A stretch of 64,000 nt of DNA, from contig CAYOVP010000003.1 of assembly GCA_964407495.1 (NCBI GenBank), forward strand, positions 1 to 64,000, read 5' to 3'. The notes under the pieces are model-generated. The model was not told the DNA's origin. It ran no database searches and saw only the letters and a program-made list of their open reading frames with translations. Origin of the DNA: JAJRZX01 sp964407495 (GTDB lineage Bacteria; Desulfobacterota; GWC2-55-46; JADFVP01). This document shows positions 25,024-33,535 of this stretch, piece after piece. Made by a program: the position numbers and the translations under genes. How positions within the stretch are numbered: the first letter of the stretch is position 1; each line of letters opens with the position of its first letter.

Positions 25024-26199
25024 TTGAAGACAGGTGCCTCTGAGAGTGAAGATAGGCTTCATGTCATGGGAGAGGTTTTCCCCCCTGGTATCAGAACCAT
25101 CTCCCTTGGAAGGGTACCCGCGTACCTCGGGGACAAGGGACTTACACTGCCCCTTGCGCTCTCGGCCCTTGTTCACGTAGTATTTCTTACACTGGTCTTC
25201 GGCATCTTTGTTGGGGGGCACGGTCCCGTAGGGGCCGGGGGGTCAGTTGTCTTCGTGGATATTTCCGCCCTTTCGACCGGGCCTCGTCACCGGGGGGCCG
25301 GGCTTCCATCGCACGGTCATATAAGCATGGATCCGGCCAGGGGGGCTCTGACACTGGCCAGAGGCCACGAGGACGCCGTCCGGCGGAGGGAGGATACGCC
25401 GGTGTCGTCTGCAAGGACCGTAAAGACCGGTCTCGGCGCCAGCCCCAGGCACCTCCTCAATAGCGGCCCTGTAGAGGCCCTCCCGTCACCAGGGGTAACC
25501 AGGGAAGGGGGAGTCTTGGTGAAAGGCCGTGTGGCAATGAAGGCGGAGGGCGGGGATATTGCGATCAAGACCAAAGACAGGGAAAAAACAGTTGACCCAG
25601 GAGAGGGAGGGACGGGGAGCGCCAATGATGCCCCTTCCAATGGCGGCCTCCATGCCTTGGGTGCCCTCAGGGCAGAACCCCTCCGGGGCGCCAAGGACGA
25701 GACCGCTGACAATGAGATGCAAGTAAACTCCGGGGCTCATGGAGGGCAGGAGAAGGGGCAGGGTCTTGTGGTTGCCTCTATCTCTGACCGTGCCATGAGC
25801 AGGCCCCTGCTGGGAGGGGCCGCGCAGTTGGGAGGGAAAGGCAGTGAGGGGGCGGAGGAGGCGGCCCCTGGCAGAGGGGCTGGCCAGGGGCATCATGCAG
25901 GGCCTTCTGGTACGGGAAGCGGGGTGAGCATAAGGGGACTCCGGGCCCCGGCATACCCCCTTATATCGAGACTCCGGGGCGAGGAAGGGACGGTAGAGAT
26001 AGGGGTCGAGATAGGCCCGGGCGGGGCCCTCTTGAGCGCAAGGGTAAGCAGATCGAGCGGTTTTGCCTCCCTTGACAGGGCCGCACTCAAGGCCGTAAGG
26101 GCCGCCCGTTTCTCGGCACGGGGTATCATGCCCGGTGCCTCACCATACAAGAAAAACATTGTCTTTGTCTTCAGGCTCAAGGATAGGCGTGAGAATTAA
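25024..26199 (+). CDS. tonB: TonB-family energy transducer
   Basis: This 391-aa protein has one N-terminal TM segment (~42-62: PLALSALVHVVFLTLVFGIF), a long Gly/Ala/His-rich periplasmic spacer instead of the usual Pro-Lys repeats, and a C-terminal TonB domain (~305-390: YPLISRLRGEEGTVEIGVEI, SSGFASLDRAALKAVRAARF). Its place between btuB and btuF indicates a transducer dedicated to BtuB. A TTG start (25024) is assumed; ATG at 25066 would also keep the TM. The next gene starts 11 nt before its stop. The His-rich spacer (GHHAG, HGHIS) is unusual. Confidence 0.85.
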   Translation: MKTGASESEDRLHVMGEVFPPGIRTISLGRVPAYLGDKGLTLPLALSALVHVVFLTLVFGIFVGGHGPVGAGGSVVFVDISALSTGPRHRGAGLPSHGHISMDPARGALTLARGHEDAVRRREDTPVSSARTVKTGLGASPRHLLNSGPVEALPSPGVTREGGVLVKGRVAMKAEGGDIAIKTKDREKTVDPGEGGTGSANDAPSNGGLHALGALRAEPLRGAKDETADNEMQVNSGAHGGQEKGQGLVVASISDRAMSRPLLGGAAQLGGKGSEGAEEAAPGRGAGQGHHAGPSGTGSGVSIRGLRAPAYPLISRLRGEEGTVEIGVEIGPGGALLSARVSRSSGFASLDRAALKAVRAARFSARGIMPGASPYKKNIVFVFRLKDRREN

Positions 26200-27154
26200 G
26201 CCGCTCTTCTCTACGAGGAAGGCCCTCATGGGGGTCCTCCTCCTGGTCCTCATCGTGGTTTGTGCTTTTTCATCGTTTGCTTGGGCCGGTCGCGAGGGTT
26301 CTTCCCATGGTACCTCCACCGGCCTGGGGCAGCGCATAGTCTCGCTCTCACCCGGTGTTACTGAGACCCTATTCGCCCTTGGCCTCGGCCCCCGCGTCGT
26401 GGGCGTGACGCGTTTCTGCTCATACCCGCCAGAGGCCTGCATGCTCCCCAAGGTGGGTGGCTTTGTAGACCCCAATTATGAGGCCATTGCATCTCTTGGT
26501 CCAGACGTGGCCGTGGTCCTGCCCGAGCAGGCCGGGGTGGCCAGGAACCTCCAGGCCCTCGGGATAAAGACCATTACAGTGAACAACAAGACCGTTGAGG
26601 ACATAATGGGGGCCATAGCCACGCTTGGCCGGGCCTTTGGCGCCCATGGGCGCGCAGAGGCGCTTCTTTCAGACCTCCGTAAGAGGATGGATGCCCTTGG
26701 CCGCAGGGCCCCCGGAGGGCCCAGGCCCCGGGTCCTCGTCTCAGTGGCGCGCGGCATGGGTTCCCTTGGTATGAAGACCGTCTACATAGCCGGCAGGGGG
26801 AGTTACTTCGATGAACTCGTGAAGATGGCAGGCGGGCGGAACGCCTATGGGAGAAAGACCCCAAAGTACCCCCGCCTCTCATGGGAAGGTCTCCTCGACC
26901 TCGACCCTGACATCATCATAGACCTGGTGCCTTCTCTTGAGAAGAGGGGATGGGACGAGAAGGCCATACTCGCCCAGTGGCGCGTAATGAAAGGGCTCAG
27001 GGCCCTTGACGAGGGCAGGGTCTTTGTCCTCGGAAAGGACTATGTCACCATACCTGGGCCAAGGTTCATACTACTCCTCGAAGATATGGCGCGCATAATA
27101 CACCCCTCGAAGGGGAGGGCAGGGCGCAATGAGACCAAAGGCCATAGAAGTTAG
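26189..27154 (+). CDS. btuF: cobalamin ABC transporter substrate-binding protein
   Basis: BtuF captures cobalamin in the periplasm and delivers it to BtuCD. The 321-aa protein has a TM-like signal (~12-33), then the class III binding fold RIVSLSPGVTETLFALGLG, VGVTRFCSYPPEA, VGGFVDPNYEAIASLGPDVA and a long helix between lobes. GTG at 26189, with AAGGAT 5 nt upstream and overlapping the end of tonB, is preferred over earlier frames. It overlaps btuD by 26 nt, indicating tight coupling. Confidence 0.9.
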   Translation: MRIKPLFSTRKALMGVLLLVLIVVCAFSSFAWAGREGSSHGTSTGLGQRIVSLSPGVTETLFALGLGPRVVGVTRFCSYPPEACMLPKVGGFVDPNYEAIASLGPDVAVVLPEQAGVARNLQALGIKTITVNNKTVEDIMGAIATLGRAFGAHGRAEALLSDLRKRMDALGRRAPGGPRPRVLVSVARGMGSLGMKTVYIAGRGSYFDELVKMAGGRNAYGRKTPKYPRLSWEGLLDLDPDIIIDLVPSLEKRGWDEKAILAQWRVMKGLRALDEGRVFVLGKDYVTIPGPRFILLLEDMARIIHPSKGRAGRNETKGHRS

Positions 27155-27914
27155 AGACCTCTTCTTTTCCATAGGAGACAATCCCATACTGCGGGGCGTC
27201 TCGCTGGACGTGGAGACAGGGGAGTTTGTCTCCATAATCGGGCCCAACGGCGCTGGCAAGAGTACGCTCCTCAAGTGCCTCGTCCGAGTCTATGGCCGGT
27301 GGAAGGGAGTGGTGCGCCTCAAGGGCCGCGGACTTGCCAGGTACTCGCAGAGAGAACTTGCCCGCACCATGAGTTACGTGCCGCAGGCCCGCGACAGGGC
27401 CATGCCCTTTACTGTCTTGGAGTTTGTGCTCATGGGCCGCTATCCCCACCTCAGCCCCTTCTCCATCATAGAGAGGGCAGACGAGTCTGCGGCCATGGAG
27501 GCCCTCGCCATGGTGGGCATGGGGGGCTTTGCCCGCCGCGCCATGGATACGCTGAGCGGTGGCGAGCGCCAGAAGGTCCTCATAGCCGGGGCCCTCTCGC
27601 AGGGCTCGGAGATAATGCTCCTCGATGAACCAACCACCTTCCTCGACCCCCGCCATGAGCACGAGATAATAGACATCCTCAACAGGATAAACAATGAGAG
27701 GGGCGTAACCATCGTCTCTGTTACACACGACATAAACCATGCCGCCCTTTTCAGCACAAGGATAATCGCCATTAAGGACGGTGCCGTGGTCTTCACCGGT
27801 ACGCCCCATGACCTGATGAACGAAGAGGTCCTGGGAGGTATATACGAAAAACCCTTTACCTTTGTCATGCACCCAGTGGCAGGCAGGCCCGTTGTAATAC
27901 CGGAGGCTAGGTGA
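27129..27914 (+). CDS. btuD: cobalamin ABC transporter ATP-binding protein
   Basis: This ATPase of the FecE/BtuD type has 261 aa. Walker A is GPNGAGKST (38-46), the Q-loop follows SYVPQARD, the signature is LSGGERQKV, Walker B is IMLLDEPTTFLD and the switch His is in VTHDINHA. The start ATG lies inside the end of btuF, and its stop overlaps the btuC start (GTGA). It would work with BtuC to drive corrinoid import through the inner membrane. Confidence 0.92.
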   Translation: MRPKAIEVRDLFFSIGDNPILRGVSLDVETGEFVSIIGPNGAGKSTLLKCLVRVYGRWKGVVRLKGRGLARYSQRELARTMSYVPQARDRAMPFTVLEFVLMGRYPHLSPFSIIERADESAAMEALAMVGMGGFARRAMDTLSGGERQKVLIAGALSQGSEIMLLDEPTTFLDPRHEHEIIDILNRINNERGVTIVSVTHDINHAALFSTRIIAIKDGAVVFTGTPHDLMNEEVLGGIYEKPFTFVMHPVAGRPVVIPEAR

Positions 27915-28906
27915 GAAGGGTTGCTCTGAAGAAGAGGAGGCTCCTTGGCGTGCTCCTCGCTCTGGCATTTCTATCTCTGCTCCTGACCCCCTTTGCCGGT
28001 ATAATGACCATTCACGCAGGCGACGTTCTTGGGGGCACTGGAGGAGCGAATGTCTTCTGGGAGATAAGGGTGGCGAGGGTGCTCACTGCCTTTGTCGCCG
28101 GAGCGGCCCTCTCTCTGAGCGGCATGACCTTCCAGGCCATCTTCCGTAATCCCCTTGCAACTCCCTTTACCCTTGGTGTAGCCAATGGGGCGGCCCTCGG
28201 GGCCGCGCTCTCCATCTGGCTTGGCCTTGGGTTCAGCATCCTCGGGTTCCCGGGTGACTCGGTCTTTGCATTCATGGGCGCAGGCGCCGCCATATTCCTC
28301 GTATACGGCCTTACGAGGCTGAGACGCGGCCTATCCACACTTACCATGCTCCTTGCCGGTGTTGCCGTGGGGGCCTTCTGCTCATCCATCATACTCTTCA
28401 TCCAGTACATGAGCGATTTTACCCAGTCCTTCCAGATCATACGCTGGCTCATGGGCGGGCTCGAGGTAGTGGGATATGAGCCGCTACTCGAGATGCTCCC
28501 CTTTGTGGCCGCAGGGGCCCTTGTAATATTCTTTATTTCACGGGAACTCAATCTCATGATAACAGGCGAGGAGGTGGCCGTGAGCCGGGGCGTAAACGTG
28601 AGGCGCACGAGGCTCCTTGCCTTCCTCGCCACATCCGTGATGGTGGGCGGCGTGGTCTCGGTCTGCGGGCCCATTGGGTTTGTGGGCATGATGGCCCCTC
28701 ATATCTGCAGGCTCGTCATTGGTCAGGACCACAGATATCTTGCCCCGGCCTCTCTTCTCTTTGGCGGTGCCTTTCTCCTTCTCTGCGACACGCTTGCAAG
28801 GACCATAATATCGCCTGCAGAGATACCCGTGGGGGTGATTACCGCACTCCTTGGTGGGCCTTTCTTCATCTGGCTCCTCATGGGAAGGAAGGGTCCTGCG
28901 CTCTGA
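27911..28906 (+). CDS. btuC: cobalamin ABC transporter permease (FecCD family)
   Basis: The 331-aa permease has about ten hydrophobic helices and the family hallmarks SGMTFQAIFRNPLATPFTLG, LGIANGA-type GVANGAALGAA, and CGPIGFVGMMAPHICRLVIG with the coupling region for BtuD, plus PAEIPVGVITALLGGPFFIWLL near the end. GTG at 27911 overlaps the btuD stop by 4 nt. It is the last gene of the riboswitch-controlled operon. Confidence 0.92.
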   Translation: MRRVALKKRRLLGVLLALAFLSLLLTPFAGIMTIHAGDVLGGTGGANVFWEIRVARVLTAFVAGAALSLSGMTFQAIFRNPLATPFTLGVANGAALGAALSIWLGLGFSILGFPGDSVFAFMGAGAAIFLVYGLTRLRRGLSTLTMLLAGVAVGAFCSSIILFIQYMSDFTQSFQIIRWLMGGLEVVGYEPLLEMLPFVAAGALVIFFISRELNLMITGEEVAVSRGVNVRRTRLLAFLATSVMVGGVVSVCGPIGFVGMMAPHICRLVIGQDHRYLAPASLLFGGAFLLLCDTLARTIISPAEIPVGVITALLGGPFFIWLLMGRKGPAL

Positions 28907-29011
28907 TGGTTATGTAACCATGGCCTGGGCGGATAAAGAGAGTGACCGGCTATGGCGGGAAAGAAAGGACATATGGTTGTGCTTGGGAGAGAGAGGGGGC
29001 TACAACAGTAG

Positions 29012-29563
29012 ATGGAAAGACCTGAACAGAAGCCAGGAGAAAAAAAGGGCGCTCTCTTGTCCTTTGCAAGGTATGATTCGCCCCTTGGTCCGGTCCGTAT
29101 AGTGGCAGATGGAGGGGCCCTCGTTGCGGTCTCCTTTCTCCAGGGGTTCCATGCCCTGAAGGACCATCTCGCTTCAAGATTTGGCCGGCAGGTCATGCTC
29201 CGGGAGGACAGGGCCGAACTCGGCGCTGTCCTTGCCCTCTTTGAGAGGTACTTCAGGGGCGCGGACGTTGATTTTTCGTCCATAAGGGTCAAGACCCGGG
29301 GCTCTGCCTTTGAGAGACGGGTCTGGCGGGCCCTCAGGGCCATACCCTATGGAGAGGTCCGCTCATACGCAGAGGTGGCCGCTGTAATCGGAAGCCCGCG
29401 CGCCTGTAGGGCCGTTGCAGGCGCCTGCGCCCGCAACAAACTCCCTATTATAATACCCTGCCACAGGGTCATCCGTTCTGACGGAGGAGTTGGGGAGTGG
29501 TCCGGAGGTGGAGGCGTGGAGATCAAGAAGGGACTCCTTGCAATAGAGGGCAAGGTCATATAA
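29012..29563 (+). CDS. ogt: methylated-DNA--[protein]-cysteine S-methyltransferase
   Basis: This suicide repair enzyme transfers alkyl groups from O6-alkylguanine to its own cysteine. At 183 aa it carries the acceptor motif IPCHRVIRSDG (C150), the DNA-binding helix region GSPRACRAVAGACARNK with the arginine finger, and RVWRALRAIPYGEVRSYAEVA, all conserved. The N-terminal ~85 residues form the usual variable domain. The start is ATG at 29012. It stands alone, 105 nt after btuC. Confidence 0.92.
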   Translation: MERPEQKPGEKKGALLSFARYDSPLGPVRIVADGGALVAVSFLQGFHALKDHLASRFGRQVMLREDRAELGAVLALFERYFRGADVDFSSIRVKTRGSAFERRVWRALRAIPYGEVRSYAEVAAVIGSPRACRAVAGACARNKLPIIIPCHRVIRSDGGVGEWSGGGGVEIKKGLLAIEGKVI

Positions 29564-29668
29564 GTGGGTGCAGGGAAAGTTGTAGGTGAGCAGGAGACCA
29601 GGGAGGGACGTGCCTCCAGGGGGTTACCTCTTATTCTCAGGTGCTCTCCGGCCCACATCGCAAGGGCC

Positions 29669-30154
29669 TCATGACGAGAAAAACCCGTGTGCAAAGACAG
29701 CACCGCCAGTAACGGCCACGAAAGACAGGATCATCAGGAACCAGTGCATGCGGTTCATCCTCGAGAATACTGCGTCAATGTCCATCTTCTCGCTGTTCTT
29801 CATCATCCGCTCCAGCATCTTGCGTATCAAGAGAGGTTCGAGACCAAAGAGCATTACGAACCATAAGACCCAGATTAGGCTCATGATGAGGAGCGGCAGA
29901 CCTGCCCTCTTGAGGTAGAGAGACTGCCATCCCATGAGGAGGACCATGATTATGCCCGAGGCGCCGGTGATGAGGTTGTATACCCGCGCCGTGCGCGCGA
30001 AGCGGTGTTCTATCTTCCTGAAGAGCAGGACCTTGGCAAGAGGGTCTTGTGTCCTGATGATAATGGGAAAGATCATGGTGGTGATAAAAGAAAGCCCTCC
30101 TATCCAGAGGATTACGGTGATCAGGTGAATGATGTGCATCGCATGGAAGAGCAT
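29669..30154 (-). CDS. CopD/DUF2269-like small membrane protein
   Basis: The 161-aa integral membrane protein has four hydrophobic helices. The first begins FHAMHIIHLITVILWIGGLSF, with conserved His residues (H4, H7, H10) and the WIGG motif seen in CopD-type and DUF2269 membrane proteins. Those histidines could bind copper or heme. GAGGT lies 6 nt before the ATG. It is convergent with ogt. No other copper gene is nearby, so copper handling is only a suggestion. Confidence 0.65.
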   Translation of the reverse strand: MLFHAMHIIHLITVILWIGGLSFITTMIFPIIIRTQDPLAKVLLFRKIEHRFARTARVYNLITGASGIIMVLLMGWQSLYLKRAGLPLLIMSLIWVLWFVMLFGLEPLLIRKMLERMMKNSEKMDIDAVFSRMNRMHWFLMILSFVAVTGGAVFAHGFFSS

Positions 30155-30640
30155 GCAGGTACCTCGCTGTCTGTTTTTCGTATTGGTCTCAGGTCTTGTG
30201 GCCTTGCCTCCTCAGGGGGTGGCGCCATCCCCGTAACCAGCGCCGCCCATCCCTGATATCCCTGACTTTTACCATGATTGCACGAGCCGGGTCAAGGTCG
30301 TCCAAGGGAAGAGCCCAGCCTTGCCGATGAGGAGAGGAGCCCGCCCGGCCCTCTTTCTTCTCTCTGATGTGTGTCCTGTTTTCCCCTGGGCCATGTCTCC
30401 AGGGGCTTCACCCTCCTCATATCTCAGCCCACTACGTTCCAATCTTCGGTGCAATGCCTGCCGCCTTCCACCCCCACCCCACCTCAAGACCAATACAACC
30501 CCGCTCTGACCAGAGGACGCAAGTATCGAGGTCAATCTTCCCATTCTCTGAGGCCCCAGGGACCAAGAATCTCATATCTTCAGTCCCGTTCCAGGTACGC
30601 ACTCACCTCTCAACAACCTTTTTTCGTCTCTGTGCAAAAA
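30155..30640. other. intergenic region, no recognised gene
   Basis: This is pyrimidine-rich sequence without a convincing open frame. On the minus strand near 30240-30268 the motif CAGGGAT occurs twice, once as CAGGGATGGGCGGC, close to part of the family-2 element (CAGGGATGGGCCGC before deoB). I see nothing else. Confidence 0.35.
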
Positions 30641-30645
30641 AAAAC

Positions 30646-30703
30646 TTGACAAGATTAGAATAATTATTATAATAAAATTAATCAAAGATAAGAATAGTTC
30701 TAA
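30646..30703 (+). promoter_or_regulatory. distal promoter with two PerR-like operator boxes
   Basis: TTGACA (30646-30651) and a perfect TATAAT (30668-30673) are 16 nt apart. A 7-1-7 palindrome TTAGAATAATTATTA (30655-30669) covers the spacer and the -10, matching the PerR box TTATAATnATTATAA at 13 of 15 positions if the centre is counted as free. A weaker box TAAGAATAGTTCTAA (30689-30703) overlaps the expected start site. Repression by the PerR encoded downstream is the simplest reading. Confidence 0.7.
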
Positions 30704-30956
30704 TCATAATTTTCTCTGAGAGACGCCTAGTGAAAAATGAGTAGATAGTGCGGGGGGAGGCAGGTATGGGGGGCTGAATGGGGGGCTGATGAGGGGATGG
30801 CAGGAAACAAAGGAGGCCTGAAAAAGAAGAGACTACTGGATGCGGGACAGGGTGCAACAAGTAATTTAAGACAATGGGATGCGCAAGACGGGGCTACGCG
30901 AAAGCAGGATGCACGGAGGGCATGGAAGTGATAATGAAAAAAAAAGGGCTTTTATC
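30674..30956 (+). other. long transcribed leader or unknown RNA between two promoters
   Basis: RNA from the distal promoter would cross this purine-rich stretch before perR. It contains a 45-codon frame (30797-30931, MAGNKGGLKKKRLLD...) whose GAGGGG abuts the ATG. No terminator is visible. It may be a perR leader, a small RNA or a minor peptide. Confidence 0.3.
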
Positions 30957-30985
30957 TTGGCAAAGTGAGTCAGCGTACATATAAA
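30957..30985 (+). promoter_or_regulatory. proximal perR promoter
   Basis: TTGGCA and TATAAA are separated by 17 nt, ending 32 nt before the perR ATG. No PerR-like box overlaps it, so it may give basal expression. Confidence 0.7.
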
Positions 30986-31017
30986 TAGAGGTAAGCAGCC
31001 TCTAAGAGGGTTTAGAC

Positions 31018-31425
31018 ATGGAGAGCATAATAGAGAAGTACAGGGCAAAGGGGTTCAAACTTACACCCCAGAGGCTGGCAATACTACGCTACCTCGATGG
31101 CAACAAGGACCACCCCACAGCCGAGGATATATACAGAGACCTAAAGAAGACGAATCCCACGCTCTCCTTTGCCACTGTCTACAATACGGTGCAGGCCCTC
31201 GTGCAGAGGGGCGAACTGGTGGAGATAACCATTGACCCCAGGAAACGCCACTTCGACCCCAATGCCAGACCGCACCATCACATACGCTGTACCGCCTGCG
31301 GTCGAATAGAAGACGTGATGGTGGACTATGCCCCATACCTGGACCTGCCCGAGGAAGTAGAGAAGGAGTTCACAGTAACAGGCAACCACGTTGATTTTTA
31401 CGGGATTTGCAATAACTGCAGATAA
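31018..31425 (+). CDS. perR: peroxide-responsive Fur-family repressor PerR
   Basis: This 135-aa Fur-family regulator has a winged helix (KLTPQRLAILRYL, HPTAEDIY, FATVYNTVQALVQRGEL) and a dimerisation domain. The residues H32, D80, H86, H88 and D99 sit exactly five positions before the regulatory-site ligands of Bacillus PerR (H37, D85, H91, H93, D104). C91, C94, C131 and C134 likewise match its structural zinc site. The Asp at the D85 position favours PerR over Fur, which has Glu there. It senses H2O2 by metal-catalysed His oxidation. GAGGG precedes the ATG by 7 nt. It heads perR-peroxiredoxin-rubredoxin-sigma. Confidence 0.9.
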   Translation: MESIIEKYRAKGFKLTPQRLAILRYLDGNKDHPTAEDIYRDLKKTNPTLSFATVYNTVQALVQRGELVEITIDPRKRHFDPNARPHHHIRCTACGRIEDVMVDYAPYLDLPEEVEKEFTVTGNHVDFYGICNNCR

Positions 31426-31463
31426 GAAGAGCAAAAAAAACAAGACCAGGAGGAAAGAAAAAG

Positions 31464-32057
31464 ATGTGTGAGGCCTATATCCAGAAACCAGCACCAGATT
31501 TTACGGCACAGGCAGTATACGAGGATGGCTCCATAAAGGAACTCTCGCTCTCGAACTTCAAGGGCAAGTACGTAGTCCTCTTCTTCTACCCGCTGGACTT
31601 CACCTTTGTCTGCCCTACAGAGATCATTGCCCTCAGTGACAGGATAGAGGAGTTCAGGTCAAGAGATGCTCAGGTAATAGGCGTATCCGTGGACAGTCAG
31701 TTCTCACACGCAAGGTGGAGAAAGACGGATAGGAAAGAGGGCGGCATAGGGGAGATAGATTATCCCCTCGTATCTGACCTCACGAAGGAGATCAGCAGGA
31801 AGTACGGCGTGCTTCTCGAAGAGGCGGGCGTTGCGCTACGCGGCGTCTTCATCATCGACAAGGCCGGTAAACTCAGGAGTTACACAGTGAACGATCTGCC
31901 CATTGGCAGGAACATCGACGAGATACTCCGCGTAATAGATGCCATAGATTTTTCCGAGAAGCACGGCGAGGTCTGCCCTGCAAACTGGAAGAAGGGCGAG
32001 GACTCCATGAAGCCCACCCAGGAGGGACTCGAGGAGTATGCCAAGGCGCATCTCTGA
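31464..32057 (+). CDS. 2-Cys peroxiredoxin (AhpC/Prx1 type)
   Basis: This 197-aa typical 2-Cys peroxiredoxin reduces H2O2 and organic peroxides. The peroxidatic C50 is in DFTFVCPTE and the resolving C171 in HGEVCPANW. The GG-type loop is altered (KEGGIGEIDYPL) and the C-terminal helix EEYAKAHL keeps the YF-like region short, suggesting the robust or less easily overoxidised form. It lies 38 nt after perR with GGAGG before its ATG, so it is a likely PerR target. No AhpF is seen; the rubredoxin-like protein next door may be its electron source. Confidence 0.93.
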   Translation: MCEAYIQKPAPDFTAQAVYEDGSIKELSLSNFKGKYVVLFFYPLDFTFVCPTEIIALSDRIEEFRSRDAQVIGVSVDSQFSHARWRKTDRKEGGIGEIDYPLVSDLTKEISRKYGVLLEEAGVALRGVFIIDKAGKLRSYTVNDLPIGRNIDEILRVIDAIDFSEKHGEVCPANWKKGEDSMKPTQEGLEEYAKAHL

Positions 32058-32133
32058 GGCCTTGTGTGCAGGGAAGCATGGCAATGGAATAAGACAAGAC
32101 AGAGACTGAGATTGCAAAGGAGGTGGCTGAGAC

Positions 32134-32238
32134 ATGGCCCAGTGGAAGTGCAGTAAGTGTGGTTACACGAAAGAATCGAGATGCAAACCAAGAAAGTGCC
32201 CGGAGTGCGAGGCCAAGGAGTTCGAGAAGGCCGAGTGA
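32134..32238 (+). CDS. RCKP-type rubredoxin-like protein
   Basis: This very small (34 aa) iron- or zinc-binding protein has WKCSKCGYTKESRCKPRKCP followed by EC, giving cysteines at 6, 9, 17, 22 and 25. It matches the RCKP-type rubredoxin-like domain, a miniature relative of the rubredoxin-like part of rubrerythrin. AAGGAGGT lies 9 nt upstream of the ATG. Its place after peroxiredoxin in a PerR cluster suggests an electron-transfer or metal role in peroxide defence, as in anaerobes with similar gene sets. Confidence 0.85.
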   Translation: MAQWKCSKCGYTKESRCKPRKCPECEAKEFEKAE

Positions 32239-32292
32239 TGAAGATGAATTAGACGTCTACAGGGCAGACAGACAAGAAAGGGGGGGTGAGAG

Positions 32293-33288
32293 ATGATAGG
32301 TCGCGAAGCAGTAAAGAGGGTTGTCAAGGAACACGAGAAGGTGAAACCTGCCTACAGCCTCTTGCCCCGTCATGAAGAGATGGCTGATGCCGGCCCCGAC
32401 AGACCCCTCAAGAGGCCTCAGGCCCGACGTGGCCGTAGGCTCAAGACAGGGGCTTCGCATGGCAAGAACGCCATAACGACATACTTCGAGAGCATCAAGG
32501 GCATAGGCCTCCTTACGGCAGACGAGGAAAAGGCCCTGGCTGAGAGGATCGCCCGTGGTGACGAGGAAGCCAGGCGCAGGATGATAGAGGCCAACCTCAG
32601 GCTCGTAATCAACATTGCCAAGCGGTACACCGGAAGGGGCCTGCCCCTACAGGACCTCATCGAAGAGGGCAACATCGGCCTCATCAAGGCTGTGGAGCGT
32701 TTCCGGTCTGTAAAGGGTTGCAGGTTCTCCACATACGCCACCTACTGGATCAGGCAGTCCGTGGACAGGGCAATAGCAAACCAGGCCAATACGGTCCGCC
32801 TGCCCATACACGTTACCAACGACCTTGCAAAGATAACGAGGGCGAGACGGAGCCTCAGGGCAAAGTTCAGGAGAGAGCCCCTTATCTCCGAGGTAACGGG
32901 AAAGACGGGCCTCAAGGAGAGGTATGTAAAGAAACTCGATGCAATCGTCAAGAAGACCTGTTCACTCGAGTCAACACTGCCCGGTGAGTTCGAGCAACCC
33001 CTCCTCGAGAGGATCGAGGACACCACCTCGCCTACACCCATGGAGGTAATAGACAACGAGAAGAGGGTCAGGAAGGTCCGCGAGTGGCTCTCACTCCTCG
33101 AAAAGAACGAGGCCGAGATAATAAAACTCCGCTTCGGCATAGACGGCACAGAGGTGGAGACGCTGGAGAAGATAGGCCTCAGGATGGGCGTTACGAGAGA
33201 ACGGGTCAGGCAGATAGAGGTAAAGGCCCTTGGCAAACTCAAGAAGATAATACATGACCACGAGATGACCTTCAGCGACGTGGTCTGA
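32293..33288 (+). CDS. rpoS: RNA polymerase sigma factor, RpoS/RpoD family
   Basis: The 331-aa group 1/2 sigma-70 factor lacks region 1.1. A basic N-terminal extension (~1-55) is followed by region 1.2 (YFESIKGIGLLTADEEKALA), 2.1-2.4 (ANLRLVINIAKRYTGRGLPL, DLIEEGNIGLIKAVERF, FSTYATYWIRQSVDRAI), region 3 and region 4 (RFGIDGTEVETLEKIGLRMG, VTRERVRQIE). Size and lack of 1.1 favour an RpoS-like alternative sigma over the housekeeping RpoD. Its place behind a peroxide-defence set suggests a stress or stationary-phase role. A strong hairpin follows at 33377. Confidence 0.88.
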   Translation: MIGREAVKRVVKEHEKVKPAYSLLPRHEEMADAGPDRPLKRPQARRGRRLKTGASHGKNAITTYFESIKGIGLLTADEEKALAERIARGDEEARRRMIEANLRLVINIAKRYTGRGLPLQDLIEEGNIGLIKAVERFRSVKGCRFSTYATYWIRQSVDRAIANQANTVRLPIHVTNDLAKITRARRSLRAKFRREPLISEVTGKTGLKERYVKKLDAIVKKTCSLESTLPGEFEQPLLERIEDTTSPTPMEVIDNEKRVRKVREWLSLLEKNEAEIIKLRFGIDGTEVETLEKIGLRMGVTRERVRQIEVKALGKLKKIIHDHEMTFSDVV

Positions 33289-33376
33289 TGCCGGCCCCTG
33301 GCTGGCCCCAGGGGCAGGCAAGACTTTCGTTCTGCATATCACCAAACCGCAACAAGAGTAATCCCTTTCCTACCAA

Positions 33377-33414
33377 GAAGCCCCCCTCCCCAAAGGGGAG
33401 GGGGGCTTCTCCTC
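33377..33414 (+). terminator. strong hairpin terminator after the sigma-factor gene
   Basis: A perfect 15-bp stem (33377-33391 with 33395-33409, loop AAA), mostly G-C pairs, is followed by a T-rich but interrupted stretch. It ends the perR-prx-rubredoxin-sigma transcript about 90 nt after the last stop. Confidence 0.75.
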
Positions 33415-33506
33415 TTGTTGGCCCTTGCACCGGCCCGGCCTCTTTTGACGTATTTTTTTCTACGCCTGCCCCTTGGCGGCTTTTCTGCCATCTGCAAGTA
33501 CGCCCC

Positions 33507-33535
33507 TTTCAGAGGCCCTTCCTTTCTGGTATAAT
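33507..33535 (+). promoter_or_regulatory. promoter of trmJ and probably the cobalt genes
   Basis: TTTCAG and a perfect TATAAT (33530-33535) are 17 nt apart, with TG one base before the -10 (extended -10). The trmJ start lies about 70 nt downstream. Confidence 0.65.
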
